35,829 bases of DNA from an uncultured Enterobacterales bacterium. Lineage in GTDB: Bacteria > Pseudomonadota > Gammaproteobacteria > Enterobacterales > Psychrobiaceae. Position numbers and translations under genes: made by a program. Positions 16,942 to 26,499 of the stretch are shown here, piece by piece. The stretch covers positions 1 to 35,829 of the forward strand of contig CALJMY010000200.1 of NCBI GenBank assembly GCA_937981905.1. The letters run 5' to 3'. Numbering within the stretch: the stretch's first letter is position 1; every line of letters begins with the position of its first letter. The notes below the pieces were generated by a model. The model made no database searches and was not told the origin of the DNA. It saw only the letters and a program-made list of their open reading frames with translations.

Positions 16942-19245
16942 ATGAATAAACTGATTTATTGCGTAGAACGATTTATTTTTCATTATCGAAAAACAGTCGT
17001 CGCATTTTTTACAATAATGACATTATTTTTATTATTTCAAGCATCTCAATTAAAGATGGATGCTGCTTTTACTAAAAATATTCCATTAAATCATGAGTAT
17101 ATGCAAACATATACCAAGCATGCTAAAGACTTTGGTGGTGCAAACAGTATTATGGTGGCGGTTAGAGCTAAGAATGGAGATATTTTTAGCCCTGAATTCT
17201 TTGATGGTCTTAAAAAAGTACATGATCAACTTTATTTTATTCCGGGTATTGACCGTACCACTGTTAAATCACTTTACTCTCCATCAACTCGCTTCACTGA
17301 AGTAGTCGAAGATGGCTTTGCTGGCGGTCCCGTTATTCCTGCTGACTTTGTTTCAGACAGCACTGGATTGACAATTGTCAAAAATAATGTTGAAAAGGCA
17401 GGGGTTGTTGGGCGTTTAGTTGCTAATGATTATTCGTCTGCGATGGTGTCGGCGCGTTTAATGGAATTTAATCCTAATACGGGTGAAAAACTTGATACGT
17501 TGAAGATTGCAGCGCAATTAGAAGATGAATTACGTACCCAATTAGTTAATGAAACAATGGATATTCATATCATCGGTTTCTCTAAAATGGCTGGTGATAT
17601 TGCCCAAGGTGCCAAAGGAGTTGTTCAGTTCTTCCTTATCGCTATTGCGATTACTGCTATTATGGTTTATCTATTTTCCCGTTCAATTATGCTGACATTT
17701 TTTCCATTATTATGTTCATTGATTGCTGTTGTTTGGCAAATGGGATTATTGACACTATTAGGCTTTGGGCTCGATCCAATGTCAATTTTAGTACCTTTTT
17801 TAGTTTTTGCGGTAGGTATTAGTCATAGCGTACAAGTAGTTAATGGTATAAATAAGCAAGCGCAAAAAGGAATAAGTTCAAAAGTAGCAGCGGCAGCAAC
17901 ATGTTGTGCATTATTACTTCCTGGTGGGGTTGCACTATTATCAGACACTATTGGTTTTATTACATTGTTGTCGATTGATATTGGTATTATTCGAGAACTG
18001 GCTATTTCAGCAAGCTTAGGTGTTGCTGTTATTATTTTAACGAATTTATTATTATTACCTGTCTTAATTTCTTTTTTTCATATCAAAGAAAAACCATTCC
18101 AAAATACTGCACTACTTTCAAAAATATGGATAATGCTGTCTCAATTTGCATCACGTAAAGTGGCAATTGTTGTCGTTGTTCTAACGAGTTTGTTATTCAT
18201 TGCAGGTCACTTTCAAGCTCAAAAAATTAAAGTAGGCGATCTAGATACTGGGGCTGCAGCGCTTCACCAGTGGTCACGTTATAATCAAGATACGGCATTA
18301 ATTACTGAACGCTTTTCAATAACTACCGATGTTATGTCCGTTATTGTTGAAGGCCCTTCAGATTCTTGTACTAACTATGACACATTAGAATTGATGGCTA
18401 AATTTCAATGGCGCATGGAGAATGTTGCCGGTGTTCAATCTGCGATTAGTTTGGCCAGTGTTGTTAAAAAAGTTAACGGTGGATTTAACGAGGGTAATCC
18501 TAAATGGCGTGTATTATCGAGAACACAAGCAACATTAGTGCAATCTGTTTCTCAAGTACCTACGACGACTGGACTATTGAATAGCCACTGTAATGTGATG
18601 CCTGTTTATTTGTTCTTAAAAGATCATAAAGCTGAAACTATTGAAAGAGTTATTTCTGCAGTTAAATACCAATCTTCTTTATTGAATACCGACGATGTAA
18701 CATTCAATTTAGCATCAGGTCCTGTTGGCGTTATGGCTGCTACAAATGAAGCTGTTGAAAGTGCGCAAACACCTATGATGTTTTATGTCTATGGTGCGGT
18801 TATTGCGCTTTGTCTAATTAGTTTTCGTTCAATAAGAGCAACGATTTCAGTTGTTATTCCTTTATTCGTTGTATCAACATTAGCACAAGCGTTAATGACG
18901 TTTTTAAATATAGGCCTAACGGTTTCAACATTACCAGTTATCGCACTTGGTGTTGGTATTGGTGTTGATTATGGTATTTATATTTTAGCCACAATGAATC
19001 AAGGTATTAAACAAGGGTTAACTGTTCAAGCTGCTTATTTGAGTGCATTAAGAGAACGCGGTACTGCTGTTATTTTTACCGGTGTAACACTCGCAATCGG
19101 TGTTAGTACTTGGTTCTTTTCTGACCTTAAATTCCAAATGGATATGGGAATATTATTAACCTTTATGTTTTTAGTTAACATGTTGGGCGCTATTATTGTA
19201 TTACCTGCGTTGGCAAATCTATTGTGGTTTAAGCAAGGTAAATAA
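16942..19245 (+). CDS. MMPL/RND-superfamily inner-membrane transporter
   Basis: 767-residue polytopic protein of the RND superfamily (MMPL/SSD type, like HpnN or MmpL). Layout: TM1 near 16-35, large periplasmic loop (about 40-225), TM2-6 (about 226-385), TM7 near 405-425, second periplasmic loop (about 430-605), TM8-12 (about 608-760). The second half has the classic GVGIGVDYGIYIL motif with proton-relay-type Asp676. In the first half the matching helix reads FAVGISHSVQVVNG, with Ser-His-Ser instead of Gly-Val-Asp. Such proteins usually move lipids or hydrophobic compounds across or out of the inner membrane using the proton gradient. Substrate and direction are unknown here. A terminator follows. 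Confidence 0.88.
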   Translation: MNKLIYCVERFIFHYRKTVVAFFTIMTLFLLFQASQLKMDAAFTKNIPLNHEYMQTYTKHAKDFGGANSIMVAVRAKNGDIFSPEFFDGLKKVHDQLYFIPGIDRTTVKSLYSPSTRFTEVVEDGFAGGPVIPADFVSDSTGLTIVKNNVEKAGVVGRLVANDYSSAMVSARLMEFNPNTGEKLDTLKIAAQLEDELRTQLVNETMDIHIIGFSKMAGDIAQGAKGVVQFFLIAIAITAIMVYLFSRSIMLTFFPLLCSLIAVVWQMGLLTLLGFGLDPMSILVPFLVFAVGISHSVQVVNGINKQAQKGISSKVAAAATCCALLLPGGVALLSDTIGFITLLSIDIGIIRELAISASLGVAVIILTNLLLLPVLISFFHIKEKPFQNTALLSKIWIMLSQFASRKVAIVVVVLTSLLFIAGHFQAQKIKVGDLDTGAAALHQWSRYNQDTALITERFSITTDVMSVIVEGPSDSCTNYDTLELMAKFQWRMENVAGVQSAISLASVVKKVNGGFNEGNPKWRVLSRTQATLVQSVSQVPTTTGLLNSHCNVMPVYLFLKDHKAETIERVISAVKYQSSLLNTDDVTFNLASGPVGVMAATNEAVESAQTPMMFYVYGAVIALCLISFRSIRATISVVIPLFVVSTLAQALMTFLNIGLTVSTLPVIALGVGIGVDYGIYILATMNQGIKQGLTVQAAYLSALRERGTAVIFTGVTLAIGVSTWFFSDLKFQMDMGILLTFMFLVNMLGAIIVLPALANLLWFKQGK

Positions 19246-19275
19246 CGTTTTAAAGAGTATTTATCATCCTTTTAT

Positions 19276-19304
19276 AAGAGACCTCTAGTAGGTCTCTTTT
19301 TTTT
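19276..19304 (+). terminator. Rho-independent terminator after the MMPL gene
   Basis: AAGAGACCT-CTAGT-AGGTCTCTT stem-loop (9 bp) followed by an eight-base T run, 30 bases after the MMPL stop. Marks the end of the four-gene cluster. Confidence 0.88.
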
Positions 19305-19522
19305 GGACTGAATAAACATTCACAATTTATGATTGAATAATTATTCCGTGTAACTAACTGGTTTTACAAGTTGTTTTTTATGAAGAAATCGCTCGAATTA
19401 TGTTAGGTTTAATAATAGACTGGTTTTAATAAGATTAAAATTTAGCTATGCCGGGATGCTTAGTCAAATTAAAGATAGGTCAAAAATAATAATACTAACA
19501 GTTAATAAAAGGAATCGAGATT

Positions 19523-22500
19523 ATGGCATTAACAGATGCAAATTCTTCTGTACTATTAGAAAATGTAGCACGTATGATAAATGATCATGTAAGTGAAAGT
19601 ATTGCGCCATTGGTTAAATCATTTTCTGATATTATTTATGGCGATATTTCTGAAGATGATATTGCTGTTAGAAGTGATAGTGATTTGTACGGCGCAGCAT
19701 TAAGTTTGTGGGGATCGTTAAATGAACGTGAACCTGGCGGACAAATCGTTAAGGTATATAATCCAATATTATCCCGCCACGGTTGGCAACCAACTAAAAC
19801 GATTATTGAGATCGTTCAGACTGATATGCCATTTCTTGTCGATTCAATTAATATGGCGCTTAAACGTCTCAATATTAACAGTCATTTATCTCTACATTAT
19901 CCGTTGAGCGTTTCTAGAGATAACGATGGCAATGTTACCTCTGTTGCTAGTCTTAAAAATAAAACATCTCAAACAGAAGACATAACTATTTTCTTATTAG
20001 AAATAGACCGTTTAGATTCTGAAGAAGTATTGGCGCATGTTCATCAAGAATTGGTAGATGTATTAAATGAAGTGAGTCTTTCAGTCCAAGACTGGAAACC
20101 TATGCGTAAAAAACTTAAAGGAATCATTGATGGTTTACCTACAGCACTCTTTCCTGGTGCTAAATGTGAATTATCTGAAACGGTAAACTTTTTACAATGG
20201 ATTTATGAGGGGAACTTTACATTATTAGGTTATCGTTCTTATTCATTGAATGGCGTAGAAGGTGATATTGAACTTGTTTCAGACCCAAGTACAAGTCTTG
20301 GTGCTATGCTTAATTCACAAGAAAGCAAACCTAAATTATTATCAAGTCTAACGTTTGGTGCGCAACGTGAAGCTACTTCTAAAAAATTAATGCTTTTAAC
20401 AAAAAGCAACACAGTTTGCCGCGTTCATCGCCCCACTAAAACTGATTATATTGGTATAAAACGTTTTGATAAATTAGGTCGTGTAATTGGTGAAGATCGC
20501 TTTATTGGTCTATTTAGCTCAAGTATTTATAACAATAGTGTTTTTCAAATCCCTTACTTAGGCGACAAATTAAGACGTATTACAGAGTCGTCTAATTACA
20601 GTAAAGGAAGTCATGATTATAAGGCGATGCAACATTTCTTGGAAACATATCCGCGTGATGAGTTAATCCAAGCAACAGAAGCTGAATTATTAGCGTCTTG
20701 TGTTTCTATTTTAAAGCTAGAAGAACGTGATGCCGTTAAATTAATTGTCCGTGAAGATAGTTTTGGACGCTTTTTCTCTTGTGTTGTTTACGTTACCAGA
20801 GAGCGTTACAACACTGCATTGCGTAAAAAAACCCAAGAAGTACTCGCACGTCACTTTGAGTCAGAAGAGGAAGTTAGTTTCACAACATTCTTCTCAGAGT
20901 CTAATTTAGCGCGTACGCATTATATTGTTCAACTCAAGCCTAACCATAAACCGGAATTTAGTGTGAAAGCCATTGAAAATGATCTAATTGAAAGTGCACG
21001 TTCATGGGAAGATAAACTAGAAAATGCATTAATAGCACATCACGGCGAATCGATCGCCAAGTCACTAAGTAATAAATATAATAAAGCATTCAGTCAAAGC
21101 TATAAGACTGATGTTTCACCGGGTATTGCTGTAGTCGATATTGCGACATTAGAAACACTAAATGATGACCATCATTTAGGAATGATTTTCTATCGTCCAC
21201 AAGAAATGAAGAAAGGTAGTAAACAAGTTCGTTTAAAATTATTTAGTTTAGATGAGCCATTACATTTATCTGATGTATTACCGATGCTAGAAAACTTCGG
21301 TTTAAGAATTGTTGGAGAACGTCCTTATGAGTTAATTCTTGAAGGCGGTCACTCTGCGTGGGTTTTAGATTTCCAAATGCTTCATACTGGCGATAATGAT
21401 TTCGATATTAATAAAGTACAAAATACATTCCAGAATGCATTTGCCCAAGTTTGGGGAAATGAATTAGAAGATGATGGTTTTAATAAATTATTATTAGCTA
21501 CTAATCTAAGCGGTCGAAAAATTACTATTTTACGTGCTTACGCAAAATATATGCGCCAAATCGGCAGTACGTTTAACCAAACTTATATCGAAGAAACGAT
21601 GGGACGCTATCCTGAAATCGCTAATTTGATTATTGATTTGTTTACACAAAAATTTGACCCAACTATTAAGTTTGCACAAAAGAAACTAGATACTATTCAA
21701 AAAGATATTATTGAACGTTTAGACCAAGTAGCAAATTTAGATGATGATCGAATTATTCGTCGTTATTTAGATATGGTGCTGGCTACTATCCGAACTAACT
21801 TCTATCAACCACATGAAGACGGTAGTGATAAATCTTATATGTCTTTTAAAGTGCGCCCAGAGATGATTCCTGAAGTGCCATTACCATTACCAAAATTTGA
21901 AGTGTTTGTGTATTCACCTCGTGTTGAAGGTGTACATTTACGTGGTGGTAAAGTAGCTCGTGGTGGATTGCGTTGGTCTGATCGACGCGAAGATTTCAGA
22001 ACCGAAGTATTAGGTTTAGTGAAAGCACAACAAGTTAAAAATACCGTTATTGTTCCAGTTGGTGCAAAGGGCGGGTTTGTTTGTAAACAAATGCCAACTA
22101 CAGGTGGTCGAGAAGCATTCTTTACAGAAGGCCAAGAATGTTACAAGATTTTCATTCGAGCATTACTAGATATCACAGACAATATTGTTGATGGCGAATT
22201 AGTGCCTCCTAAATCAGTGGTTAGACATGATGATGATGACCCTTATCTAGTAGTAGCAGCTGATAAAGGGACTGCAACATTCTCTGATATCGCTAATGGA
22301 ATCTCTGAAGAATATAACTTTTGGATGGGCGATGCATTTGCCTCAGGCGGCAGTGTTGGTTACGACCATAAGAAAATGGGTATTACTGCTCGTGGTGGTT
22401 GGGAATCTGTGAAACGTCATTTCCGTGAAATGGGCATCGATTGTCAAACGACTGATTTCACCTGTATCGCTGTTGGTGATATGGCTGGTGATGTATTTGG

Positions 22501-24370
22501 TAATGGTATGTTGTTATCTAAACATACGTGTCTACAAGTTGCATTTAATCACATGCACATATTTATTGATCCAACACCCGATGCAGCTAAAAGCTGGGTA
22601 GAGCGTGACAGATTATTTAATCTTCCAAGATCATCATGGGACGATTATGACAGCACGCTTATTTCTAAAGGCGGTGGTATTTTCTCTCGCAGCGCTAAAT
22701 CGATAATGTTAACGCCAGAAATTAAGAAAATGTTAGGCAGTAAAAAATCTAGTATGACTCCCACCGAGTTAATGCAAAGTGTGCTTAAAATGGAAGTGGA
22801 TTTATTCTGGAATGGCGGTATTGGAACTTATCTTAAAGGTTCTAGTGAAAGTCATGCTGATGTTGGCGATCGTGCTAATGATTCTCTACGTGTTAATGGT
22901 AGTGAAATGAACGCTAAAATTGTTGGTGAAGGCGGTAATTTAGGGTGTACACAATTAGGCCGTATTGAATATTGTGCTACAGGCGGTCGTATGAACACCG
23001 ATTTTATTGACAATGTTGGTGGTGTTGATTGTTCAGATAACGAAGTAAACATTAAAATTTTACTTAACAGTTTAGTTGCTAGTGGTGACTTGACCGTCAA
23101 ACAACGTAATGAGTTACTTTATTCAATGACTGATGAGGTTGGTGATATTGTAATCAATAATCATAATCGTCAAACACAGTCATTATCTATTAGTCATCAT
23201 GCTGGTGCTAATATGCTTAAAGAGCAAGTTCGTTTCATGCATGGTTTAGAAAAAGCGGGTAGCTTAGACCGTGGCCTAGAGTTCTTACCAACAGATGAAG
23301 AACTCACTGAACGTCAGTCAGTAGGTAGAGGTTTTACCCGTCCAGAGTTAGCGGTTCTATTAGCGTACGGAAAAATGGTACTAAAAGAGCAACTTGTTAT
23401 TGATGAAATTACCAATAATAGTTTCCATTCTCGATTATTATCAGCAGCTTTTCCTGTTGTTTTACAACAACGTTATGCTAAGGATATGGAAAATCATCCA
23501 CTACGTCGTGAAATTATAGCAACTCAACTAGCTAATAAGTTAGTTGATGACATGGGTTTAAACTTTGTTCATCGTATGACTGATGAAACAGGATCAACCG
23601 TTGATGAAATTGCTCATTGTTATACTATTGCGAGTGAAATATTTGGGCTTCGTCAGATTTTCGAAGATTTAGATGCACTTAATAATATTCTAGATGCTCA
23701 AACGCAAACTGAAATGTTATATGAAACTCGCCGTATTATGCGCCGTGTGACACGTTGGTTCTTACGTAATCGCGATGTATCAATGAGTATTGAAGATACT
23801 ATTAATTTCTATAAGCCTAAATTTGAAACATTAAATAGTAATATTTTTGATTTATTAGCACCTAGTGATACTAAAGATATTAAAGGTGAAATTAACGATT
23901 TAGTTGAAAAGGGTGTGCCTCAACATATTAGCGAAACGATTGGTAAAGCGTCTACTTTATTCTCAGCAATGGATATTGCACAAGTCGCTCAAGAAGTTGA
24001 TATGGATTTATGCTTAGTTGCTTCAATCTACTTTAAACTAGGTAATGAAGTTGAGTTGCATTGGTTCCTTGATCAGATATCAGCTCAGCCGGTATCTAAT
24101 CATTGGCAGGCATTGGCACGAGCTTCATTTAGAGAAGAATTAGATTGGCAACAACGTGTGTTAACAGGCACTGTGCTTAAAGGATTGAGCGGAAAAGATG
24201 TTGGTGATGATACGGTAACCAAATGGATTAAAGATAATGAAAAATTACTTAATCGTTGGGTACATTTATTGGCTGATTTCAAAGCGAGTAAAACCCATGA
24301 GTTTGCAAAGTTCTCAGTTGCACTACGTGAGTTAAATTTATTGAGTCATAATGCTACTTTAGCGTTATAA
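19523..24370 (+). CDS. gdhB: NAD-specific glutamate dehydrogenase, large (GDH-180) type
   Basis: Catabolic enzyme that oxidises glutamate to 2-oxoglutarate and ammonia with NAD+. At 1,615 residues it has the size of the roughly 180-kDa class known from Pseudomonas and Shewanella (about 1,610-1,620). The long N-terminal half has ACT-like regulatory regions. The catalytic core starts near 800 with LRGGKVARGGLRWSDRRED, followed by VPVGAKGGFVCKQ near 846 (substrate lysine region). NAD-binding motifs follow, including GNGMLLSKH and GEGGNLGCTQLGR, then a helical C-terminal region. AAAAGGAA lies eight bases before the ATG. It has its own terminator before pyrD. No accessory regulator is adjacent. 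Confidence 0.95.
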   Translation: MALTDANSSVLLENVARMINDHVSESIAPLVKSFSDIIYGDISEDDIAVRSDSDLYGAALSLWGSLNEREPGGQIVKVYNPILSRHGWQPTKTIIEIVQTDMPFLVDSINMALKRLNINSHLSLHYPLSVSRDNDGNVTSVASLKNKTSQTEDITIFLLEIDRLDSEEVLAHVHQELVDVLNEVSLSVQDWKPMRKKLKGIIDGLPTALFPGAKCELSETVNFLQWIYEGNFTLLGYRSYSLNGVEGDIELVSDPSTSLGAMLNSQESKPKLLSSLTFGAQREATSKKLMLLTKSNTVCRVHRPTKTDYIGIKRFDKLGRVIGEDRFIGLFSSSIYNNSVFQIPYLGDKLRRITESSNYSKGSHDYKAMQHFLETYPRDELIQATEAELLASCVSILKLEERDAVKLIVREDSFGRFFSCVVYVTRERYNTALRKKTQEVLARHFESEEEVSFTTFFSESNLARTHYIVQLKPNHKPEFSVKAIENDLIESARSWEDKLENALIAHHGESIAKSLSNKYNKAFSQSYKTDVSPGIAVVDIATLETLNDDHHLGMIFYRPQEMKKGSKQVRLKLFSLDEPLHLSDVLPMLENFGLRIVGERPYELILEGGHSAWVLDFQMLHTGDNDFDINKVQNTFQNAFAQVWGNELEDDGFNKLLLATNLSGRKITILRAYAKYMRQIGSTFNQTYIEETMGRYPEIANLIIDLFTQKFDPTIKFAQKKLDTIQKDIIERLDQVANLDDDRIIRRYLDMVLATIRTNFYQPHEDGSDKSYMSFKVRPEMIPEVPLPLPKFEVFVYSPRVEGVHLRGGKVARGGLRWSDRREDFRTEVLGLVKAQQVKNTVIVPVGAKGGFVCKQMPTTGGREAFFTEGQECYKIFIRALLDITDNIVDGELVPPKSVVRHDDDDPYLVVAADKGTATFSDIANGISEEYNFWMGDAFASGGSVGYDHKKMGITARGGWESVKRHFREMGIDCQTTDFTCIAVGDMAGDVFGNGMLLSKHTCLQVAFNHMHIFIDPTPDAAKSWVERDRLFNLPRSSWDDYDSTLISKGGGIFSRSAKSIMLTPEIKKMLGSKKSSMTPTELMQSVLKMEVDLFWNGGIGTYLKGSSESHADVGDRANDSLRVNGSEMNAKIVGEGGNLGCTQLGRIEYCATGGRMNTDFIDNVGGVDCSDNEVNIKILLNSLVASGDLTVKQRNELLYSMTDEVGDIVINNHNRQTQSLSISHHAGANMLKEQVRFMHGLEKAGSLDRGLEFLPTDEELTERQSVGRGFTRPELAVLLAYGKMVLKEQLVIDEITNNSFHSRLLSAAFPVVLQQRYAKDMENHPLRREIIATQLANKLVDDMGLNFVHRMTDETGSTVDEIAHCYTIASEIFGLRQIFEDLDALNNILDAQTQTEMLYETRRIMRRVTRWFLRNRDVSMSIEDTINFYKPKFETLNSNIFDLLAPSDTKDIKGEINDLVEKGVPQHISETIGKASTLFSAMDIAQVAQEVDMDLCLVASIYFKLGNEVELHWFLDQISAQPVSNHWQALARASFREELDWQQRVLTGTVLKGLSGKDVGDDTVTKWIKDNEKLLNRWVHLLADFKASKTHEFAKFSVALRELNLLSHNATLAL

Positions 24371-24388
24371 TAGATTCAATAAATCAAG

Positions 24389-24413
24389 AACCCGGTTTTA
24401 ACCGGGTTTTTTT
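24389..24413 (+). terminator. Rho-independent terminator after gdhB
   Basis: AACCCGGT-TTTA-ACCGGGTT stem-loop followed by a seven-base T run, about 20 bases after the gdhB stop. Confidence 0.88.
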
Positions 24414-24490
24414 ATAACAATTTTTTGTAATGACTGTTAGTCATATAATATTTTAGACAACTGACTAATTGTTTACACACCGGAGACCCT

Positions 24491-25501
24491 ATGTTTTTTT
24501 CATTATCCCAAAAGCTAATGTTCCAACTTGACCCTGAACGTGCTCATGAAATGGCTATTTCTTTCTTTAAAAGATCGGCTAATACGCCATTAGCTTGTGC
24601 TTATGCGCAAAGCTTGAGAGATAAACCAGTAAATGTAATGGGTATTGATTTTAAAAATCCTGTTGGTCTTGCCGCCGGGTTAGATAAAAACGGTGAATGT
24701 GTTGATGCTTTTGAAAAAATGGGCTTTGGTTTTGTTGAGGTTGGAACTGTTACACCACGTGCTCAGGGTGGTAATGACAAGCCAAGAATTTTTAGATTAA
24801 AAGAACAACAAGCGATTATCAATCGTATGGGGTTTAATAATCACGGTGTTGATAATCTAATTAATAATGTGACCAATCGTCAATCAAATGGTGTCTTAGG
24901 CATTAATATTGGTAAAAATTTCGATACACCAGTAGAACAAGGTAAAGATGATTACTTGTTGTGTATGGATAAAGTTTATGAACATGCAACTTATATTACT
25001 GTAAATATTTCATCGCCAAATACGCCAGGCTTAAGAAGCTTGCAGTATGGCGATGCACTAGATGATTTATTAAAATCGTTAAAAGAAAAACAAGCTCAAT
25101 TAGCAAGCCTTCACAATAAAACAGTACCGTTATTATTAAAAATAGCCCCTGATTTAAGTCATGAAGAAATTGTTCAAATTGCTGATAGTTTAGTACGACA
25201 TAAAATAGATGGTGTTATTTCAACCAACACTACGTTATCACGTGAAGGTGTTGAAAATTCTACCTATGGCAACGAAATGGGCGGATTAAGCGGTCGTCCT
25301 GTTGCACAAAAGTCGACTGAAGTTGTTAAAATCTTAGGGCAAGAGCTAAATGGTCAATTACCAATTATTGGTGTCGGCGGAATTGATTCAGCTAAAACAG
25401 CTGAAGATAAATTCAATGCTGGGGCTTCATTGATCCAAGTTTATAGTGGATTTATTTATCAAGGCCCTCAATTAATCAAAGACTTGGTTAACGCTCGATA
25501 A
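24491..25501 (+). CDS. pyrD: Dihydroorotate dehydrogenase, quinone-dependent (class 2)
   Basis: FMN enzyme of pyrimidine biosynthesis that oxidises dihydroorotate to orotate and passes electrons to the quinone pool at the inner membrane. The 336 residues equal the E. coli length. The class 2 N-terminal amphipathic helices are present ([22 protein letters not shown]). Other visible motifs are [13 protein letters not shown] (substrate/FMN region), [10 protein letters not shown], and [12 protein letters not shown] with the catalytic base Ser175, as in E. coli. GVGGIDSA is the C-terminal FMN-phosphate motif. A CGGAGA ribosome site lies seven bases before the ATG. Followed by zapC as in E. coli. 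Confidence 0.97.
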   Translation: MFFSLSQKLMFQLDPERAHEMAISFFKRSANTPLACAYAQSLRDKPVNVMGIDFKNPVGLAAGLDKNGECVDAFEKMGFGFVEVGTVTPRAQGGNDKPRIFRLKEQQAIINRMGFNNHGVDNLINNVTNRQSNGVLGINIGKNFDTPVEQGKDDYLLCMDKVYEHATYITVNISSPNTPGLRSLQYGDALDDLLKSLKEKQAQLASLHNKTVPLLLKIAPDLSHEEIVQIADSLVRHKIDGVISTNTTLSREGVENSTYGNEMGGLSGRPVAQKSTEVVKILGQELNGQLPIIGVGGIDSAKTAEDKFNAGASLIQVYSGFIYQGPQLIKDLVNAR

Positions 25502-25517
25502 AACGATCAATCTATTT

Positions 25518-25553
25518 GGATCTTTAATGTTTTCGTGATCCTATTAAAGATCC
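25518..25553 (+). terminator. Hairpin after pyrD
   Basis: An 11-bp perfect inverted repeat GGATCTTTAAT / ATTAAAGATCC with a 14-base loop, 16 bases after the pyrD stop. The following ATCTATTTTAAG is a weak U-tract, so it could be a terminator, a 3' stabilising hairpin or partial read-through control into zapC. Confidence 0.5.
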
Positions 25554-25681
25554 ATCTATTTTAAGTTAAGTTTTTGTTATTAAGTTAGAATATTGGAACA
25601 TAGCATTTGATTTTTTTGATAAAAAAGTCTACTGTACCTATGATGTAAATTTATCCAATGTAGTAACAAATAGGTAACAAC

Positions 25682-26221
25682 GTGCTCATCAAACCGAATA
25701 AAGACTGGAAATGGAATTTCTGTCAAAGACAAAATCGTTTAACCCTTGAAATGGGTGAGGATATGGTTTTTGTTTCTGCTTTTGAAAAACGTCATCTTGT
25801 TAGTGACGCGTTTGTTAGTGAGTCTATTTCTGTAGAGCAAACTGAAGATTTTACATTATTCTATGAAAAGTTAGATCAACAGTTACCTGTACCTTCCGAT
25901 TTTATCTATCAAATAGCACTTAATTGTTTAGTGGCTAAATGTTTCTACAAACCATTAATGCCTAAAAGTTGGTTTTTTAATACTGCGCCTACGTTATCTA
26001 GTGCTTTATTGGCTAAAGTTGTTAAATTAGAAAGTGCTACCGAAGAACGTCATTATGTTGTTGTTGAAAGTAATGCTAATGCATCAACATTGATGTTGAT
26101 TGAAAAGTCTCATGGCTTAAATGATGTAAAAACGCTTAATCAATTTGATTTAATTAAAGTGATGAATGACAGATTAATCCCCGTTAAATTGCAATCTAGC
26201 CAATGTGTGAATGCCGCTTAA
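25682..26221 (+). CDS. zapC: Cell division protein ZapC
   Basis: Cytoplasmic FtsZ-associated protein that promotes bundling of FtsZ filaments at the division ring in E. coli. The 179 residues match E. coli ZapC/YcbW (180), and the N-terminus IKPNKDWKWNF corresponds to E. coli IKPDDNWRWYY. The segment QIALNCLVAKCFYKPLMPKSWFF matches the E. coli core ([20 protein letters not shown]). The start is GTG at 25682, with AGGT six bases upstream. It lies between pyrD and rlmKL as in enterics, but the E. coli ycbX neighbour is absent. Confidence 0.9.
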   Translation: MLIKPNKDWKWNFCQRQNRLTLEMGEDMVFVSAFEKRHLVSDAFVSESISVEQTEDFTLFYEKLDQQLPVPSDFIYQIALNCLVAKCFYKPLMPKSWFFNTAPTLSSALLAKVVKLESATEERHYVVVESNANASTLMLIEKSHGLNDVKTLNQFDLIKVMNDRLIPVKLQSSQCVNAA

Positions 26222-26461
26222 TTTTTTCTAATTTTAAATTCTTTTCGTTATTAACTTAACACCTAAAATATCAATACTTACTTTTTTGTTTGTTCATAAA
26301 GTCTTATTACTAAATAAAATTCCGATATTTAAACGTAATATTATTGATTAGATCTAATCCTTAATTCATAAAGTAAATTGAATACTTAGCTGTGAACCAT
26401 AATAAATGTGAGCTTCACAAAGTTATTTTATGCAATTAATGTATTAGTCAATGAAACCACG

Positions 26462-26467
26462 TATAAT
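26462..26467 (+). promoter_or_regulatory. Candidate -10 element (TATAAT) for rlmKL operon
   Basis: A perfect TATAAT followed by TGCGCGC (a GC-rich discriminator) 33 bases before the rlmKL ATG. The -35 is weak. Likely promoter of the rlmKL, glutaredoxin-like and uup genes. The rest of the 278-base gap after zapC is AT-rich with no clear hairpin. Confidence 0.4.
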
Positions 26468-26499
26468 TGCGCGCTTTATAGAACACCGAGAAAATAATT

